A DNA stretch of 64,000 bases from Desulfosporosinus shakirovi (GTDB lineage Bacteria > Bacillota > Desulfitobacteriia > Desulfitobacteriales > Desulfitobacteriaceae). The notes beneath the pieces were generated by a model. That model ran no database searches, was not told where the DNA came from, and was given only the letters and a program-made list of their open reading frames with translations. Position numbers and translations under genes: made by a program. Shown here one piece after another: positions 56,487-64,000 of the stretch (position 1 is the stretch's first letter; the number at the start of each line of letters is the position of its first letter). Location of the stretch: NCBI RefSeq assembly GCF_020595055.1, contig NZ_JAJDOO010000016.1:1-64000 (forward strand), in the 5' to 3' direction.

Positions 56487-56768
56487 ATGATGAAATCAAC
56501 TGGAATCGTCAGAAAAGTAGATGAACTTGGTCGTATTGTTTTACCGATAGAGCTTCGCCGCACTTTAGGTATTGACGAGAAAGACGCCTTGGAAATCTAT
56601 GTAGATCAAGAAAAAATCATTCTCAAGAAGTATGAGCCTGCTTGTGTATTTTGTGGTAATGCCAGTGATATCCAACTTTTCCACGGCAAAAACGTCTGCA
56701 GAGAATGCGCTGTTGCCATGGGAGAAAATGTGTCTGCCAGTACAGAATCAAGTTCAAAAGCCGTATAA
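56487..56768 (+). CDS. abrB: Transition-state regulator AbrB with C-terminal Cys4 motif
   Basis: The 93-residue protein has an AbrB N-terminal domain nearly identical to that of Bacillus (MKSTGIVRKVDELGRIVLPI, 2-21; ALEIYVD). The Bacillus C-terminal multimerisation domain is replaced by a short zinc-finger-like motif with C53/C56 and C71/C74. It is divergent from metG, the exact Bacillus arrangement. GGGAG lies 13 nt before the first of two ATG codons. Confidence 0.92.
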   Translation: MMKSTGIVRKVDELGRIVLPIELRRTLGIDEKDALEIYVDQEKIILKKYEPACVFCGNASDIQLFHGKNVCRECAVAMGENVSASTESSSKAV

Positions 56769-56819
56769 ATTCATACTAAGTACATAGATGACTGAACTAT
56801 TATTAATTCAGAATCTACT

Positions 56820-56843
56820 GAAGGCCTAAAGGCCTTCTTTTTT
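56820..56843 (+). terminator. Intrinsic terminator after abrB
   Basis: GAAGGCC/GGCCTTC with a TAAA loop (56820-56837), then six U residues. Confidence 0.92.
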
Positions 56844-56927
56844 ATTCTGGTCAGATCTCCATTTTCTAAAGTTGCATACCCTCAATGTAAGAAAAAACAG
56901 CAGCAATACTCGTGATTCCTATTCATC

Positions 56928-57764
56928 TTACATTTCCCCGTCCAGCAGTGCTTGGTAAACCTCTGATTTTCTTACCCCATAACGTTTTGCCACTTCTTTC
57001 ATGGCCTCTTTCTTACTTAATCCTTGATTAACTCTTTCATTAACCTCTGAGCGCCATTCTTCGGGGCCTCCTACGGGTTTAATTGAGATATATGGCGCAA
57101 TGACGATACAACACTCTCCACGGGGCTCAGACTTCTCGAATTCTTGTTTCAACTCTAAAGCAGTCCCTCTATGCACTTGCTGATGCAACTTCGTCAACTC
57201 ACGCACCACAGCTGCAGGGCGATCACCAAAGTACTCTGATATTCCTTGAAGTGTTGCTACCAATCGATGAGGTGCTTCATAGAATATTTGAGTCTGTGTA
57301 TGATTTGCCAACTGCTCTAGACTTCGTTTCTTTGCCCCCCTTGACGACGGAAGAAATCCGTGAAAAGCAAAATGCTCAGGGGGCATTCCTGACAAAACTA
57401 AAGCTGTAAGAGCGGCATTAGGTCCAGGTAAGACATCAACAGGAATATTTTCAGTAAGACAAAGACGTATAACCTCTGTTCCTGGATCAGAAATTCCCGG
57501 TAAGCCCGCATCAGAGATTAGTGCAATCGTTTGACCACCTTTAAGCTTTTCAACCAGTTCCAGGGATTTTTTCTTTTCATTGTGTTCGTGATAACTAATC
57601 ATGCGAGTACTAATCTGGTAATGTTGCAATAGTTTCCGAGAATGACGTGTGTCCTCCGCCGCAATTAGGTCCACTTCCCGCAATGTATCCAACACCCTCA
57701 AGGTAATATCACCTAAATTTCCGATCGGAGTCGCACAAATATATAATGTACCTTTCGTTAACAT
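56928..57764 (-). CDS. rsmI: 16S rRNA 2'-O-ribose C1402 methyltransferase
   Basis: SAM-dependent methyltransferase of the tetrapyrrole-methylase superfamily. The 278 residues show LYICATPIGNLGDITLR, AEDTRHSRKLL, ALISDAGLPGISDPG and LPGPNAALTAL. Length normal. It is the last gene of the holB-ricT-yabA-rsmI run, converging on abrB. Confidence 0.96.
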   Translation of the reverse strand: MLTKGTLYICATPIGNLGDITLRVLDTLREVDLIAAEDTRHSRKLLQHYQISTRMISYHEHNEKKKSLELVEKLKGGQTIALISDAGLPGISDPGTEVIRLCLTENIPVDVLPGPNAALTALVLSGMPPEHFAFHGFLPSSRGAKKRSLEQLANHTQTQIFYEAPHRLVATLQGISEYFGDRPAAVVRELTKLHQQVHRGTALELKQEFEKSEPRGECCIVIAPYISIKPVGGPEEWRSEVNERVNQGLSKKEAMKEVAKRYGVRKSEVYQALLDGEM

Positions 57765-57814
57765 GCCTTCGACTCCTTGTATTTTAAAGTTCTCAGGGTA
57801 CTCCCATGCCTAAA

Positions 57815-58120
57815 TTAATCCTTCCTCAGAAAGCCCATACAGAATAGGCAATCCCCTTCCAATGGTTGACCAAAATGAAGGTGACATACGTGGAAACCTT
57901 CTTGATATAGACGGACAAGATTATCATGGGCTACCCCTTGAATGTGCTCAGCATTAGCAATAACACGTTCGGTCTCTTTTTCAGGCAGAGTACATTCCCG
58001 CCTTAACTTAGTATTTTCATCTTCTAATGCTTGAACATAGGGTTTTAAGCGGCTTACTTCTTCAAGCAGGGAGCGCAATTTTTCTTCCACTTCTGTAAGG
58101 GCCTGTGTCAATTGGCTCAT
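57815..58120 (-). CDS. yabA: Replication initiation control protein YabA
   Basis: Binds DnaA and DnaN and limits initiation. The 101-residue protein has an N-terminal coiled coil (about 1-45) for tetramerisation and a C-terminal zinc motif with residues near H77, C79, C91 and C94. Its start overlaps the ricT stop (ATGA). Confidence 0.93.
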   Translation of the reverse strand: MSQLTQALTEVEEKLRSLLEEVSRLKPYVQALEDENTKLRRECTLPEKETERVIANAEHIQGVAHDNLVRLYQEGFHVCHLHFGQPLEGDCLFCMGFLRKD

Positions 58121-58926
58121 ACTTTCTCACTCTTTTCTTTGGACTTTTCCCCTTTCCTATTGCGTTGCGGTTTCCCCTCAGATTTAGAAAGAACACTTTC
58201 TGCACGGGTATTATGTTCGTCCGTGACTTCTATTACTTTATGCCCAGCTTGAGGATTTTGCCGCGAACAATGATCTTTATCCTCAGACCTATAGCAGCCA
58301 TTTTCATACTTTAAGCAACACATAAGACGCCCGCAAATTCCAGAGATTTTGGTTGGATTTAAAGAGAGCTTTTGGTCTTTAGCCATGCGAATTGATACCG
58401 GTTCAAAATCTCCTAAGAAAGAAGTGCAACAAAGAATTCGTCCGCACGAACCAACTCCTCCGAGCATCTTAGCTTCGTCGCGCACCCCAATTTGGCGGAG
58501 CTCAATACGCGTCCTAAAAATTGCTGCTAAGTCCTTAACCAATTCTCTAAAGTCTACTCGCCCTTCTGCTGTGAAGGAAAATATTATCTTATTTCCATCA
58601 AACGTATATTCAACATCTACCAATTTCATTGGCAAATGGTGTTCCGAAATTTTCTTTAGACAGATTTGAAAAGCATCTTTTTCTTTAGTTCTATTCTGTT
58701 CTACAAATAATTCATCTGCCATCGTTGCCTTACGCATAACCTGCTTCAAAGGCAGAACCACTTCTTCGTCTGCAACTTGACGAGAAGGGATAACCAATTC
58801 CCCAAATTCGATACCCCTTGCTGTTTCAACGATTACCTTATCTGATACAGCAAGTGTAAAGTCTCCTGGGGAAAAATAATAAATTTTTCCTGCATGTTTA
58901 AAGCGAACACCTACGACTTCAATCAT
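58117..58926 (-). CDS. ricT: PSP1-domain protein RicT (YaaT)
   Basis: Member of the RicT/RicA/RicF complex controlling RNase Y processing and Spo0A phosphorylation. The 269-residue protein has the PSP1 domain ([21 protein letters not shown] with Cys residues, [11 protein letters not shown]), then a highly charged Lys/Glu tail. It overlaps both holB and yabA, so the block is translationally coupled. Confidence 0.95.
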   Translation of the reverse strand: MIEVVGVRFKHAGKIYYFSPGDFTLAVSDKVIVETARGIEFGELVIPSRQVADEEVVLPLKQVMRKATMADELFVEQNRTKEKDAFQICLKKISEHHLPMKLVDVEYTFDGNKIIFSFTAEGRVDFRELVKDLAAIFRTRIELRQIGVRDEAKMLGGVGSCGRILCCTSFLGDFEPVSIRMAKDQKLSLNPTKISGICGRLMCCLKYENGCYRSEDKDHCSRQNPQAGHKVIEVTDEHNTRAESVLSKSEGKPQRNRKGEKSKEKSEKV

Positions 58927-59797
58927 AGCGAGCCCCTCCTTGTTGAAATAATTCCAATGCTAACACTTCAATCACTAATCTCGGATTAGCTTGTTGTCGC
59001 AGTACATTGATCGCTTTCCCAATCGCCAAAAATTCATACGGACGAGTCGCACTATTTTTTATCCCTTCCTGAGCTTGTACCGCCATTACCTGTAAGCAAA
59101 GAAGAGCTTGGTTTTTATCCATCGGGAAAAGAGCGAAGAGTCTTAGAAAATCTTCCTCTTCAACGGCAGTACGAAATTTCCCTACCCATTCTTGAAGCCA
59201 CAATACGCCATGTTGAAGAACGTCCGCCGCTAAATTTTGATTTTTCCCGCTTAAGCGAAAAGCGAGAACTGCTTCCTGCTCATCCATCCCTGCTAATCCT
59301 CTTAACCAAGTTTCTTCGGAAAGATTGGGGAAGAATACCAGCTGAGCACGACTTTGAATTGTAGGCAATATTCCTTCTGCATTTTCAGCACATAATATAA
59401 TTACAGTACGCTCTGGTGGTTCTTCGATAACTTTTAACAGTGAGTTTGCTGCCGGCAATGTCAAGGTATCGGCTTGTTCAATGACAGAAACTTTATAATC
59501 ACCCTCATAATGCTTTAGGTACGCTTTTTCTTGCCAAGCAAGGACTTGCTCAATTCCGATAGTTGCTTTAAGCGGTTTTAGCCATGAAACATCCGGATGA
59601 TTGCCGCTAAGGATCTTGCGACAGGTTGGACACTCTTGGCACGGCCCCTCTGACCCAGCGTCGGGGCAGTTTAATATCTGCGCCAAGCGGAGAGCCACCT
59701 CTCGTTGGTGAAGTGCACTTCCTCCGTGAAACAGTAAGAGATGCCCCACTCGATTTTCACGCGCTGCTCTCTCTAAAAGAGCTAACTGTAGTTTCAT
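58919..59797 (-). CDS. holB: DNA polymerase III delta' subunit
   Basis: Clamp-loader subunit. The 292-residue protein has an AAA-type N-terminal domain with four zinc-binding Cys (CPDAGSEGPCQECPTC), VIEQADTLTLPAANSLLKVIEEPP and a degenerate Walker A region (LFHGGSALHQRE), which is acceptable for delta' because it need not hydrolyse ATP. It overlaps ricT by 8 nt. tmk, usually nearby, is not seen. Confidence 0.9.
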   Translation of the reverse strand: MKLQLALLERAARENRVGHLLLFHGGSALHQREVALRLAQILNCPDAGSEGPCQECPTCRKILSGNHPDVSWLKPLKATIGIEQVLAWQEKAYLKHYEGDYKVSVIEQADTLTLPAANSLLKVIEEPPERTVIILCAENAEGILPTIQSRAQLVFFPNLSEETWLRGLAGMDEQEAVLAFRLSGKNQNLAADVLQHGVLWLQEWVGKFRTAVEEEDFLRLFALFPMDKNQALLCLQVMAVQAQEGIKNSATRPYEFLAIGKAINVLRQQANPRLVIEVLALELFQQGGARYD

Positions 59798-59826
59798 AAG
59801 GTTGTAACAATCACCATCTTCATCTC

Positions 59827-61269
59827 TTAATCCCCTTCAACTATCCATATTGTTTGGCTCTCGAAGCCATCCCACCCTTGCCATTGTCCTTCTTTCGATG
59901 ACAGCAACATACGCAGTGCCTCACGAGTCATTTCTTCACCCATTACAACCGCTGGAATTCCAGGAGGATAAAGTGAAATTGTTTCTCCTATAATATGACC
60001 CAAACTCTCCTTAAGAGGGATTTTACGTTTGCGAGCAAAGAAGGCATCCCGTGGAGAGAGAACGGGGTTTGGCAAGGTCATAATATGTCCCTGTACTCTT
60101 TCCCATCGCTTTTTCGATTCGGAAAAGGCTAGAGAAGATGCGAAATCTCTTAAACTTTCTAACCCTTTCGTAAGCAATCGGACATCCTCAGGAGTATTTC
60201 CAATGCCTAACATAAACAGAATATTTTCTTCATCCCATAATTCTGGTTCAATTCCAAAATCTGATCTAAGGTATTCCACACAGCGAGGGGCTGAAACGCC
60301 AAGTGGGCGTGTATTAATAAGAATCTTTGACCAATCCACTGCGTGAATGCCAAAAGTTCCGACATCCTTTGAACTAAGAATTCTAAAACAAGTTCCGACT
60401 TTTCTATGAAGATCATCGACTTCTTCTTTAAGACCTTCCCAGCGCCATAATTCCAAAGCCAATTCTCCTGCCCGTTCTAATGAAGACATAAGCAAATAAC
60501 TCGGGCTTGATGATTGCAGGAGCTCCAGACTTTGTTTCAGACGGTTTCGACTAATCCTTGATCCTTGAACATGCAACATAGCTGACTGAGTCAAGGAACT
60601 CAATGTCTTATGACAGCTATTTAAGACGAGATCTGCTCCAAGCTTTAAAGCACTCGTTGGAAATAGCTCGCTAAGATAATGTGACCCATGTGCCTGATCA
60701 ACAAGAATCGGTGAATTAGAACCCGAATTCATTCTTTCTGTTAATAATCCGCTTAAGTCAAAAGCCGTTCCATAATAGCTTGGATACGTGACATGACAGG
60801 CAGAAACCTTATGCCATAGAATCTTTTGCTTCTCCAAATTAATTCCTAACGAAAGATTAAAATCCGGATGGACTATCGGCATCACATAATCCGGCTTTAA
60901 TCCACTCAAAACTAAAGCCGACATGACAGAACGATGGCAACTTCTTTCCACAACAACTCGTTTATCAGCAGTATCTTTTAAAGCAAGAAACATAGCTTGA
61001 TTGCCAACTGTCCCACCATTAACAAGAAAAAATGTTTCTTCTGCTCCAAAAATCTTCGCTGCTTTTTTCATGGCCTTAGCAATAATCCCGCTTGGAGAAT
61101 GAAGGATGTCAAGGCCCGGCAGTTCGGTTAAGTCAAAACTAACAAAGTCAAAGTCATTAAAAAACTCCTGTCGACCTTTATGGCCAGGAGTATGGAAAGA
61201 GCAAAATCCTTGTTTTTGATAATGGCTCAATCCTTCTCCAAGATCACCCACTGAACAATGAACCTCCAT
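59827..61269 (-). CDS. Orn/Lys/Arg decarboxylase family protein (YaaO type)
   Basis: PLP-dependent enzyme decarboxylating a basic amino acid, so a possible polyamine source. The 480-residue protein has HTPGHKGRQ, DQAHGSHY and the PLP lysine in NSCHKTLSSLTQSA. The ATG has no Shine-Dalgarno before it; a GTG at 61251 (V7) has GGAGG 11 nt upstream and may be the true start. The yaaO-holB neighbourhood is conserved, substrate undetermined. Confidence 0.9.
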   Translation of the reverse strand: MEVHCSVGDLGEGLSHYQKQGFCSFHTPGHKGRQEFFNDFDFVSFDLTELPGLDILHSPSGIIAKAMKKAAKIFGAEETFFLVNGGTVGNQAMFLALKDTADKRVVVERSCHRSVMSALVLSGLKPDYVMPIVHPDFNLSLGINLEKQKILWHKVSACHVTYPSYYGTAFDLSGLLTERMNSGSNSPILVDQAHGSHYLSELFPTSALKLGADLVLNSCHKTLSSLTQSAMLHVQGSRISRNRLKQSLELLQSSSPSYLLMSSLERAGELALELWRWEGLKEEVDDLHRKVGTCFRILSSKDVGTFGIHAVDWSKILINTRPLGVSAPRCVEYLRSDFGIEPELWDEENILFMLGIGNTPEDVRLLTKGLESLRDFASSLAFSESKKRWERVQGHIMTLPNPVLSPRDAFFARKRKIPLKESLGHIIGETISLYPPGIPAVVMGEEMTREALRMLLSSKEGQWQGWDGFESQTIWIVEGD

Positions 61270-61390
61270 TTACCCATTATTGTACGACCTATAGTTAACA
61301 CATGGTATTCCTTATAGTTTAACATGAATTTGAAAATTTTTCATCCAAATGGTAATCTGTTGTTGTAAACATTTAATTCATGGCCATATT

Positions 61391-61648
61391 TTAATAAAAA
61401 ATACCTTTAATTAAAAATAGGAATTCTTGGTATTCCGGAGAGTCCGGTTCCGCTGTGAAAAGTTCTTGCTGGCAATCCGAACAAAAAAACATCCCCTGTA
61501 CTCTAAAGCCGTCATATAAGCCCTTTTTTGGAACCTGTGTGCAACGATAACACACTGGAAGAAGCTTTCCTTCGTTCGGTACAGACCTTTCAACTTTCTC
61601 TGGGTTTTCTGAAGGACTTAGAGTTCGGTTCTGGCTTGTTTTAATCAT
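61391..61648 (-). CDS. gin: Sigma-G inhibitor Gin (CsfB)
   Basis: Small zinc protein that keeps sigma-G (and sigma-E) inactive at the wrong time or place. The 85-residue protein has C33/C36 and C56/C59 in CYRCTQVPKKGLYDGF and FFCSDCQQ, followed by the family's PDSPEYQEFL end. The order gin-yaaO matches Bacillus csfB-yaaO. AGGGGG precedes the ATG. The N-terminal 28 residues are longer than in Bacillus. Confidence 0.85.
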   Translation of the reverse strand: MIKTSQNRTLSPSENPEKVERSVPNEGKLLPVCYRCTQVPKKGLYDGFRVQGMFFCSDCQQELFTAEPDSPEYQEFLFLIKGIFY

Positions 61649-61676
61649 TATATATTCCCCCTAGTTACTTCTACCC

Positions 61677-62906
61677 CTATTCTTGCCCCTCTCCTCCAGA
61701 ATTAGACGCGCTGCTGCTTGACATTCCGGAATGATGAATAGTGACTTTTACCTCTAAAGAAATTGGGAAATCTGCAATCTCTGCTTCCCATTGATCCTTT
61801 ATGGTCTTCCAATACGCTGAATTCTTCTGTTCAATATGCCTCCCAATTCCCAGAAAATCGAGCCCCAACTCTCGCTCCTTTTTGATTGAACTCTCGCATT
61901 CTTTCTCAATTACCTTGGCAAAGTCTTTTTCTGCCTGTTTGACTAATTCTACCCACTCCAGCCCTGACAGTTGTTTCTGAGGTCCAAGAATTTCATCAAT
62001 CGCTATACTCGTCTTGATCTGGTACTGTATCTCCATTTTGTCATTATTAACCTTCACTCTATACTTTGTATTCGCTTTTAGTACTTGCCCCCCAAACTTT
62101 ACACTATTTTCATTAAGATCCACAGTATTAATTAAACGATGTATAACGTCATTTTCCAACCACATATAGCCTTTGGCTTCTTCGTCAGTTAGATAGTCAG
62201 CCAAGTAATCCCCGTGCATAACCCCTGCTCCATGTATCCGTATCTCCCCCGCTTCATCCTTGCCATCTTCTTTATATTCAACGCCCTCCCTAGACTTTAC
62301 ACTCTCAACTACGGGAAAAATCGGTGCCGTACTTTTTGTGCCCAAAATCGTAAGGTAATGCCCTAAACGTACAGTTGGGAAGACCGATATTTCATCCCCA
62401 CCTTCAATGTTACTTTTAATTGCCATGGCTGGTAACAGCCCAGAGCGTAATTTTAAATTTAAGATGTCTTGAGCTTTCCCTTTAGCTAATACTAGGTACA
62501 TTGATCGACGAAATTCGGCATAACGTTGAAAGAAATCCAATATATTATTAAAATCACCTGATTTTGCAAAATCCTCACCAATGATTATTACCTTTAATGA
62601 ACCCATAAACGGTGTTCGATAGGCAACTTCAGAAAACTTCTCGAAAGCTTCCCTGACACTTGAAGCCTCTACGCTAAATGTCCGGTCCTCAATCTCAGCC
62701 CCTGATGAACTATCTTTTTTTGGTCGAGCAAATTGTTCTGTAACTAGAAAAGTACCTGGTTGTTCCCCCTGATCAAACCCTACACCTAATAAAGGAGCCA
62801 AATCCTCTACTTCTTTCTTTCCCCAGCATCCTGTCAAAAACAAGAGGCAAGCAATGATAGTCAACCTTAGAATAAATTTGTGCCCTTTTCCCCTCTCAGT
62901 TTTCAT
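61677..62906 (-). CDS. gerAC: Spore germination lipoprotein GerAC family
   Basis: Ger(x)C subunit of a nutrient germinant receptor on the spore inner membrane. The 409-residue protein has a lipobox FLTGC near residue 27, the KKEVEDLAPLLGVGFDQ start and GerAC domains. The ATG overlaps the gerAB stop (ATGA), with GGGAG 10 nt upstream. The tail is Ser/Gly-rich. Confidence 0.92.
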   Translation of the reverse strand: MKTERGKGHKFILRLTIIACLLFLTGCWGKKEVEDLAPLLGVGFDQGEQPGTFLVTEQFARPKKDSSSGAEIEDRTFSVEASSVREAFEKFSEVAYRTPFMGSLKVIIIGEDFAKSGDFNNILDFFQRYAEFRRSMYLVLAKGKAQDILNLKLRSGLLPAMAIKSNIEGGDEISVFPTVRLGHYLTILGTKSTAPIFPVVESVKSREGVEYKEDGKDEAGEIRIHGAGVMHGDYLADYLTDEEAKGYMWLENDVIHRLINTVDLNENSVKFGGQVLKANTKYRVKVNNDKMEIQYQIKTSIAIDEILGPQKQLSGLEWVELVKQAEKDFAKVIEKECESSIKKERELGLDFLGIGRHIEQKNSAYWKTIKDQWEAEIADFPISLEVKVTIHHSGMSSSSASNSGGEGQE

Positions 62907-63994
62907 GAAATACCAGCTCCCTTCCAGCGCGAGATTCCCCAAAGAGTGAGTATCCATACGGCTGCAAACGGTAGAATCAAATAATTATCTACAAGTCCAA
63001 TCTCCATAACTAAGTCCGGTCCTCTTGTAAACTTAAATGCAATCCCCATAAATATGACTCCCACTCCGAGATTCCATTTTAATCCCTTTAAATTGAAGAC
63101 GGTTTCTAAGCCCCAAGTCACCGTAAAAAAAAAGGCACCGGCCTTTATAATCAAGGCCCCCAGCCAAGCTCCCAAGAATACAGATTCAACTCCGGCAACA
63201 GTCCTGCTTATTTCCACCATCTTCCCCAAGACAAGTAAGCCATACACCATTCTTACAGTTTCTCCAGGCCCAAAAATTAAAATTTGTATTAAGACTACCA
63301 ACATATTCAAGAATCCCACCAAAAAAACTGTTCGCCAAACCCCTCTCTTTAATTGGACAAGCTCTCGTTTAGAAGTAGGCAGAAAGGTAAGAATCCCTGC
63401 TAAGAAGAGGATATATTCCATCGCAAACGGTGCTACTTTGAGCCAGGCCCAAATAATGGGTCTTATTCCCTCGCTTAAAATAGGCAGAAGTTCCCCATGC
63501 TCAATTCGCGGTATGGAGAGTCCAATATTCAGTACCAATGCAATAATTATTAAAGGAAAAAGTATTTCTGAGAAGCGGGCAAATACTTCGATCCCTGACT
63601 TAACCAAGTAAAATACTAGTAAAATTCCTCCTAGGTAGAACATTCCAATCGGGGTTAGCGGCATAATTGAGGACTGATAGATATCCCCAGCTTGGCCTAG
63701 CAACAGACCCCCAAAGTAACACATGATAAAGATATAAACTACCCCAATGATTTTAGAGATCCATTTTCCCAAGATTATATCCGAAATCTGCAGCAAGTTT
63801 TTTCGTGGATACTGTTCCAGCAACGAAATTACCATTAATCCGTAAGGAATTCCAACAACGAAGCCGGGCAAAACACTCATCCAGCCGTCCCGACCGGCGA
63901 CCTCTGTCACAATCGAGGCTATGGGAAGAAATGTTGTACCCATAAGTACCGCTGAGCCTAAAACCACGAATTGATGTGAAGATATTCTTTCCAT
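62903..63994 (-). CDS. gerAB: Spore germination permease GerAB family
   Basis: Endospore germination permease (APC superfamily), about ten membrane helices in 363 residues. It starts MERISSHQFVVLGSAVLMG. The reading frame appears complete, but its ribosome site lies at or beyond the window edge. The GerAA subunit gene probably follows outside the window. Confidence 0.92.
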   Translation of the reverse strand: MERISSHQFVVLGSAVLMGTTFLPIASIVTEVAGRDGWMSVLPGFVVGIPYGLMVISLLEQYPRKNLLQISDIILGKWISKIIGVVYIFIMCYFGGLLLGQAGDIYQSSIMPLTPIGMFYLGGILLVFYLVKSGIEVFARFSEILFPLIIIALVLNIGLSIPRIEHGELLPILSEGIRPIIWAWLKVAPFAMEYILFLAGILTFLPTSKRELVQLKRGVWRTVFLVGFLNMLVVLIQILIFGPGETVRMVYGLLVLGKMVEISRTVAGVESVFLGAWLGALIIKAGAFFFTVTWGLETVFNLKGLKWNLGVGVIFMGIAFKFTRGPDLVMEIGLVDNYLILPFAAVWILTLWGISRWKGAGIS

Positions 63995-64000
63995 TTGTCA

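Noticed and set aside
58919-59797. Broken holB because of a degenerate Walker A
   Set aside because: Delta' subunits commonly lack ATPase residues, and the reading frame and zinc cysteines are intact.
63054-63611. 185-codon plus-strand open frame opposite gerAB
   Set aside because: Antisense of hydrophobic helices; Lys/Pro/Thr-rich translation is typical of such shadows.

Overview
The window comes from a spore-forming, low-to-mid-GC member of the Firmicutes. The protein sequences and the length variants (long FTHFS, clostridial SpoVT, AbrB with a Cys4 tail, cyanophycin genes) suggest the Peptococcaceae, close to Desulfosporosinus or Desulfitobacterium. This placement is inferred from sequence character alone. 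Nearly every gene lies on the minus strand. Read in that direction, the order is gerAB-gerAC, gin, yaaO-type decarboxylase, holB, ricT, yabA, rsmI, (abrB), metG, tatD, yabE-type genes, rnmV, rsmA, (yabG), cyanophycin genes, ispE, purR, spoVG, glmU, prs, pth, fin, mfd, prsA, spoVT, mazG, hup, rqcP, yabP, yabQ, divIC, yabR, spoIIE, fhs, tilS, ftsH, ndk, a DUF881 pair, fol genes, pan genes, nad genes, coaX, dusB, greA, lysS and then the leader of an rRNA operon. This is the origin-proximal metS-to-lysS/rrn segment known from Bacillus subtilis, with insertions and losses. No hpt, veg, pabAB, tmk or panB is seen.

Layout. 0-0.4 kb: rRNA-operon leader and promoters. 0.4-8 kb: lysS, greA, dusB, coaX and nadCBA. 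8-13 kb: panD, panC, a panG-like reductase, folK, folB, folP and an HD hydrolase. 13-20.6 kb: DUF881 pair, ndk, ftsH, tilS and fhs. 21-28.6 kb: sporulation and division block (spoIIE, yabR, divIC, yabQ, yabP, rqcP, HU, YabN/MazG, spoVT). 28.8-38 kb: prsA, mfd, fin, pth, prs, glmU and spoVG, with a plus-strand PRC-barrel gene. 38-44.5 kb: purR, a GntR regulator, ispE and cphA/cphB. 44.6-53.5 kb: L,D-transpeptidase, yabG, a glycosyltransferase, rsmA, rnmV, a GH18 lipoprotein, cwlD and two 3D-domain proteins. 53.5-64 kb: tatD, metG, abrB, rsmI, yabA, ricT, holB, decarboxylase, gin and gerAC/gerAB.

How it fits together. Housekeeping functions (NAD, CoA and folate synthesis, translation, replication and repair) are interleaved with sporulation genes: the anti-sigma factors Fin and Gin, the SpoIIE phosphatase, SpoVT, SpoVG, YabP/YabQ/YabG, CwlD and Ger proteins. 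Several promoters can be read directly. These include good sigma-A promoters for the rRNA operon, greA, nadA, yabR, the divIC operon and abrB, and sigma-H-like signals for spoVG and HU. A sigma-E-like signal lies before the PRC-barrel gene, and Spo0A-box-like sites lie at abrB and spoIIE.

No IS element, prophage, CRISPR array or tRNA gene was seen. The most unusual items are a DnaA-box cluster with tandem 11-bp repeats in the leader of the HTH-divIC operon, and yabQ apparently starting at ATC. Others are a structured element between fin and mfd, a degenerate dispersed intergenic repeat, and a cyanophycin storage operon in a spore-former.
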